Assembly (NCBI GenBank): GCA_900314725.1
Contig: OMWJ01000006.1
Location: forward strand, 52,201-116,200
Direction of reading: 5' to 3'
Source: an uncultured Bacteroidales bacterium
GTDB lineage: Bacteria; Bacteroidota; Bacteroidia; Bacteroidales; P3
Length of the DNA: 64,000 nt
Of the stretch, positions 63,221-64,000 are shown piece after piece (positions within the stretch are counted from its first letter, which is position 1; each line of letters starts with the position of its first letter). The notes beneath the pieces are model-generated. The model worked only from the letters and a program-made list of their open reading frames with translations, did not search any database and was not told where the DNA came from. Made by a program: the position numbers and the translations under genes.

Positions 63221-64000
63221 ATGAACATACAAGAAGTTAAAAAACTCATAGAAAAACGTGAGCAGAACAGCAAGAGCATTATCCAAAACAATGCTCAAAA
63301 GGTCAGTCAGGCTATTACCAATAAACATAGCCAAAACAAATCATTTTCAGAACTAATTAATAAGTTTAATCAATTGAATTCAAGCATTGATAATCTGTGT
63401 ATTGAGTTACCTGATTTTTATGTAAAAGAAGGCAACCGTGCTTTACGTATAGGTTCCAAGGAAGGTGCAGGAATATCTTTTATGCAAGACTCCTGCACTT
63501 TTGTCTCCGCACACGACAAGGACCCTATGCAAAAGAAAGCCTACACACTTTTTGACGCTATCTGTAAGCTGAAATTCAATGACGATTTCAAACAAACCAT
63601 ACTCTATCTTTACTTGAATAAAGAAAGATTTTCCATTAATAATAAGGATTTTCCTTACAATCCTACTAACAAAGCAACATCTTCTCTCAACAACACTTTT
63701 CTTGACATCCGCCCAGCAGACGAAGAGAACAAAGGATACCGATTTATCAATATAACAAAAGGCTATCCAAAGGAAAAAAGCTTTGAGCAGAAGTTTATAT
63801 ACTATCCTCTTTGTCCTGTTTCTCAGAGATATACACTGTTATTAGGAGAAAGTGGTGTGGGAAAGACATCTTTCTACACAAAACTCATTGCCGCCTACCT
63901 TAAAGGCGAGGATTTTTTGGATATGAATCTTGTAGACGCCTATAGAGATAAGGTTGTCGTCGTCATCCTCACGGAAGGTGATTCAAACAACATCTGGAAC
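63221..64000 (+). CDS. P-loop ATPase (RepA/DUF3987-like), 5' part
   Basis: The first 260 codons of a gene cut by the window edge. An N-terminal Lys/Gln-rich helical segment (1-60) and a middle region precede a Walker A motif LLGESGVGKTSFYTKL at ~208-223; VVVVILTEGD near 251 may be a Walker B-type strand. Consistent with a replicative helicase-like ATPase of a mobile element, acting with the primase-like product upstream. Confidence 0.72.
   Translation, partial: MNIQEVKKLIEKREQNSKSIIQNNAQKVSQAITNKHSQNKSFSELINKFNQLNSSIDNLCIELPDFYVKEGNRALRIGSKEGAGISFMQDSCTFVSAHDKDPMQKKAYTLFDAICKLKFNDDFKQTILYLYLNKERFSINNKDFPYNPTNKATSSLNNTFLDIRPADEENKGYRFINITKGYPKEKSFEQKFIYYPLCPVSQRYTLLLGESGVGKTSFYTKLIAAYLKGEDFLDMNLVDAYRDKVVVVILTEGDSNNIWN

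Overview
The window is AT-rich bacterial DNA from the phylum Bacteroidota, most likely order Bacteroidales. Supporting signs are promoters of the form TTG-N19/20-TAnnTTTG ahead of many genes, very few Shine-Dalgarno sites, signal peptides ending in A|Q, a PorT-type beta-barrel, a TonB-dependent receptor with a carboxypeptidase-like N-terminus, a GH3/beta-lactamase fusion and a smalltalk-type micro-protein beside an HU protein. No species can be named.

Bases 1-21750 and 27380-46924 are mostly core chromosome: coaD, a split transketolase with a von Willebrand A gene between its halves, aconitase, mltG, miaA, an OmpA protein, cobalamin adenosyltransferase, a NifU-like protein and Mrp, purA, an OstA-like protein, grpE-dnaJ, a phosphopantetheinyl transferase, two tRNAs and a radical SAM activase. 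After these come an acyl-CoA reductase, an M13 peptidase, a sensory [FeFe]-hydrogenase/SpoIIE-phosphatase/[2Fe-2S] operon, a tandem thioredoxin-fold protein, smpB, tRNA-Arg, the rimP-nusA-infB operon, a nitroreductase, an FKBP-like lipoprotein, a DHH phosphoesterase and the GH3/beta-lactamase fusion.

Bases 21900-27171 interrupt this core with the best candidate for an undescribed system. A Bacteroidota promoter is followed by about 290 nt that can fold into nested long-range helices, then six same-strand genes: a small one-pass membrane protein, a multi-pass protein with a helical extramembrane domain, a soluble GTPase (Walker A and NKxD), a coiled-coil tail-anchored protein, a retropepsin-like lipoprotein, and a second membrane protein whose N-terminus is related to the tail-anchored one. 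The layout suggests a sensor/GTPase-switch/protease-effector module, perhaps for envelope stress or defence. That function is inference.

Bases 47300-52960 form a GC-shifted mosaic island. It holds a frameshifted surface-protein/HU mixture, a two-gene degenerate PLD-like plus membrane-protein cassette, the last ~210 codons of pyruvate:ferredoxin oxidoreductase with its own terminator, a lipoprotein-like or secreted gene broken by one amber codon at the signal cleavage site, small genes preceded by a repeated leader, a perfect 20-bp GC-rich palindrome, and an acetyltransferase/UvrA-tail chimera. It looks like a graveyard of captured fragments; an assembly chimera cannot be excluded from sequence alone.

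Bases 53270-57525 carry ZIP transporter, flavin reductase, HMA-type metal-binding protein and TonB receptor genes. Bases 57900-64000 are an accessory region: degraded ORFs, an acetyltransferase, a truncated nuclease-like gene, an ORF6N protein, a HepT/MntA toxin-antitoxin pair flanked by ~93-bp direct repeats, an HU/smalltalk pair, and replication-type genes (VirE/primase-like and a P-loop ATPase) running off the right end. The latter suggests entry into an integrated mobile element.
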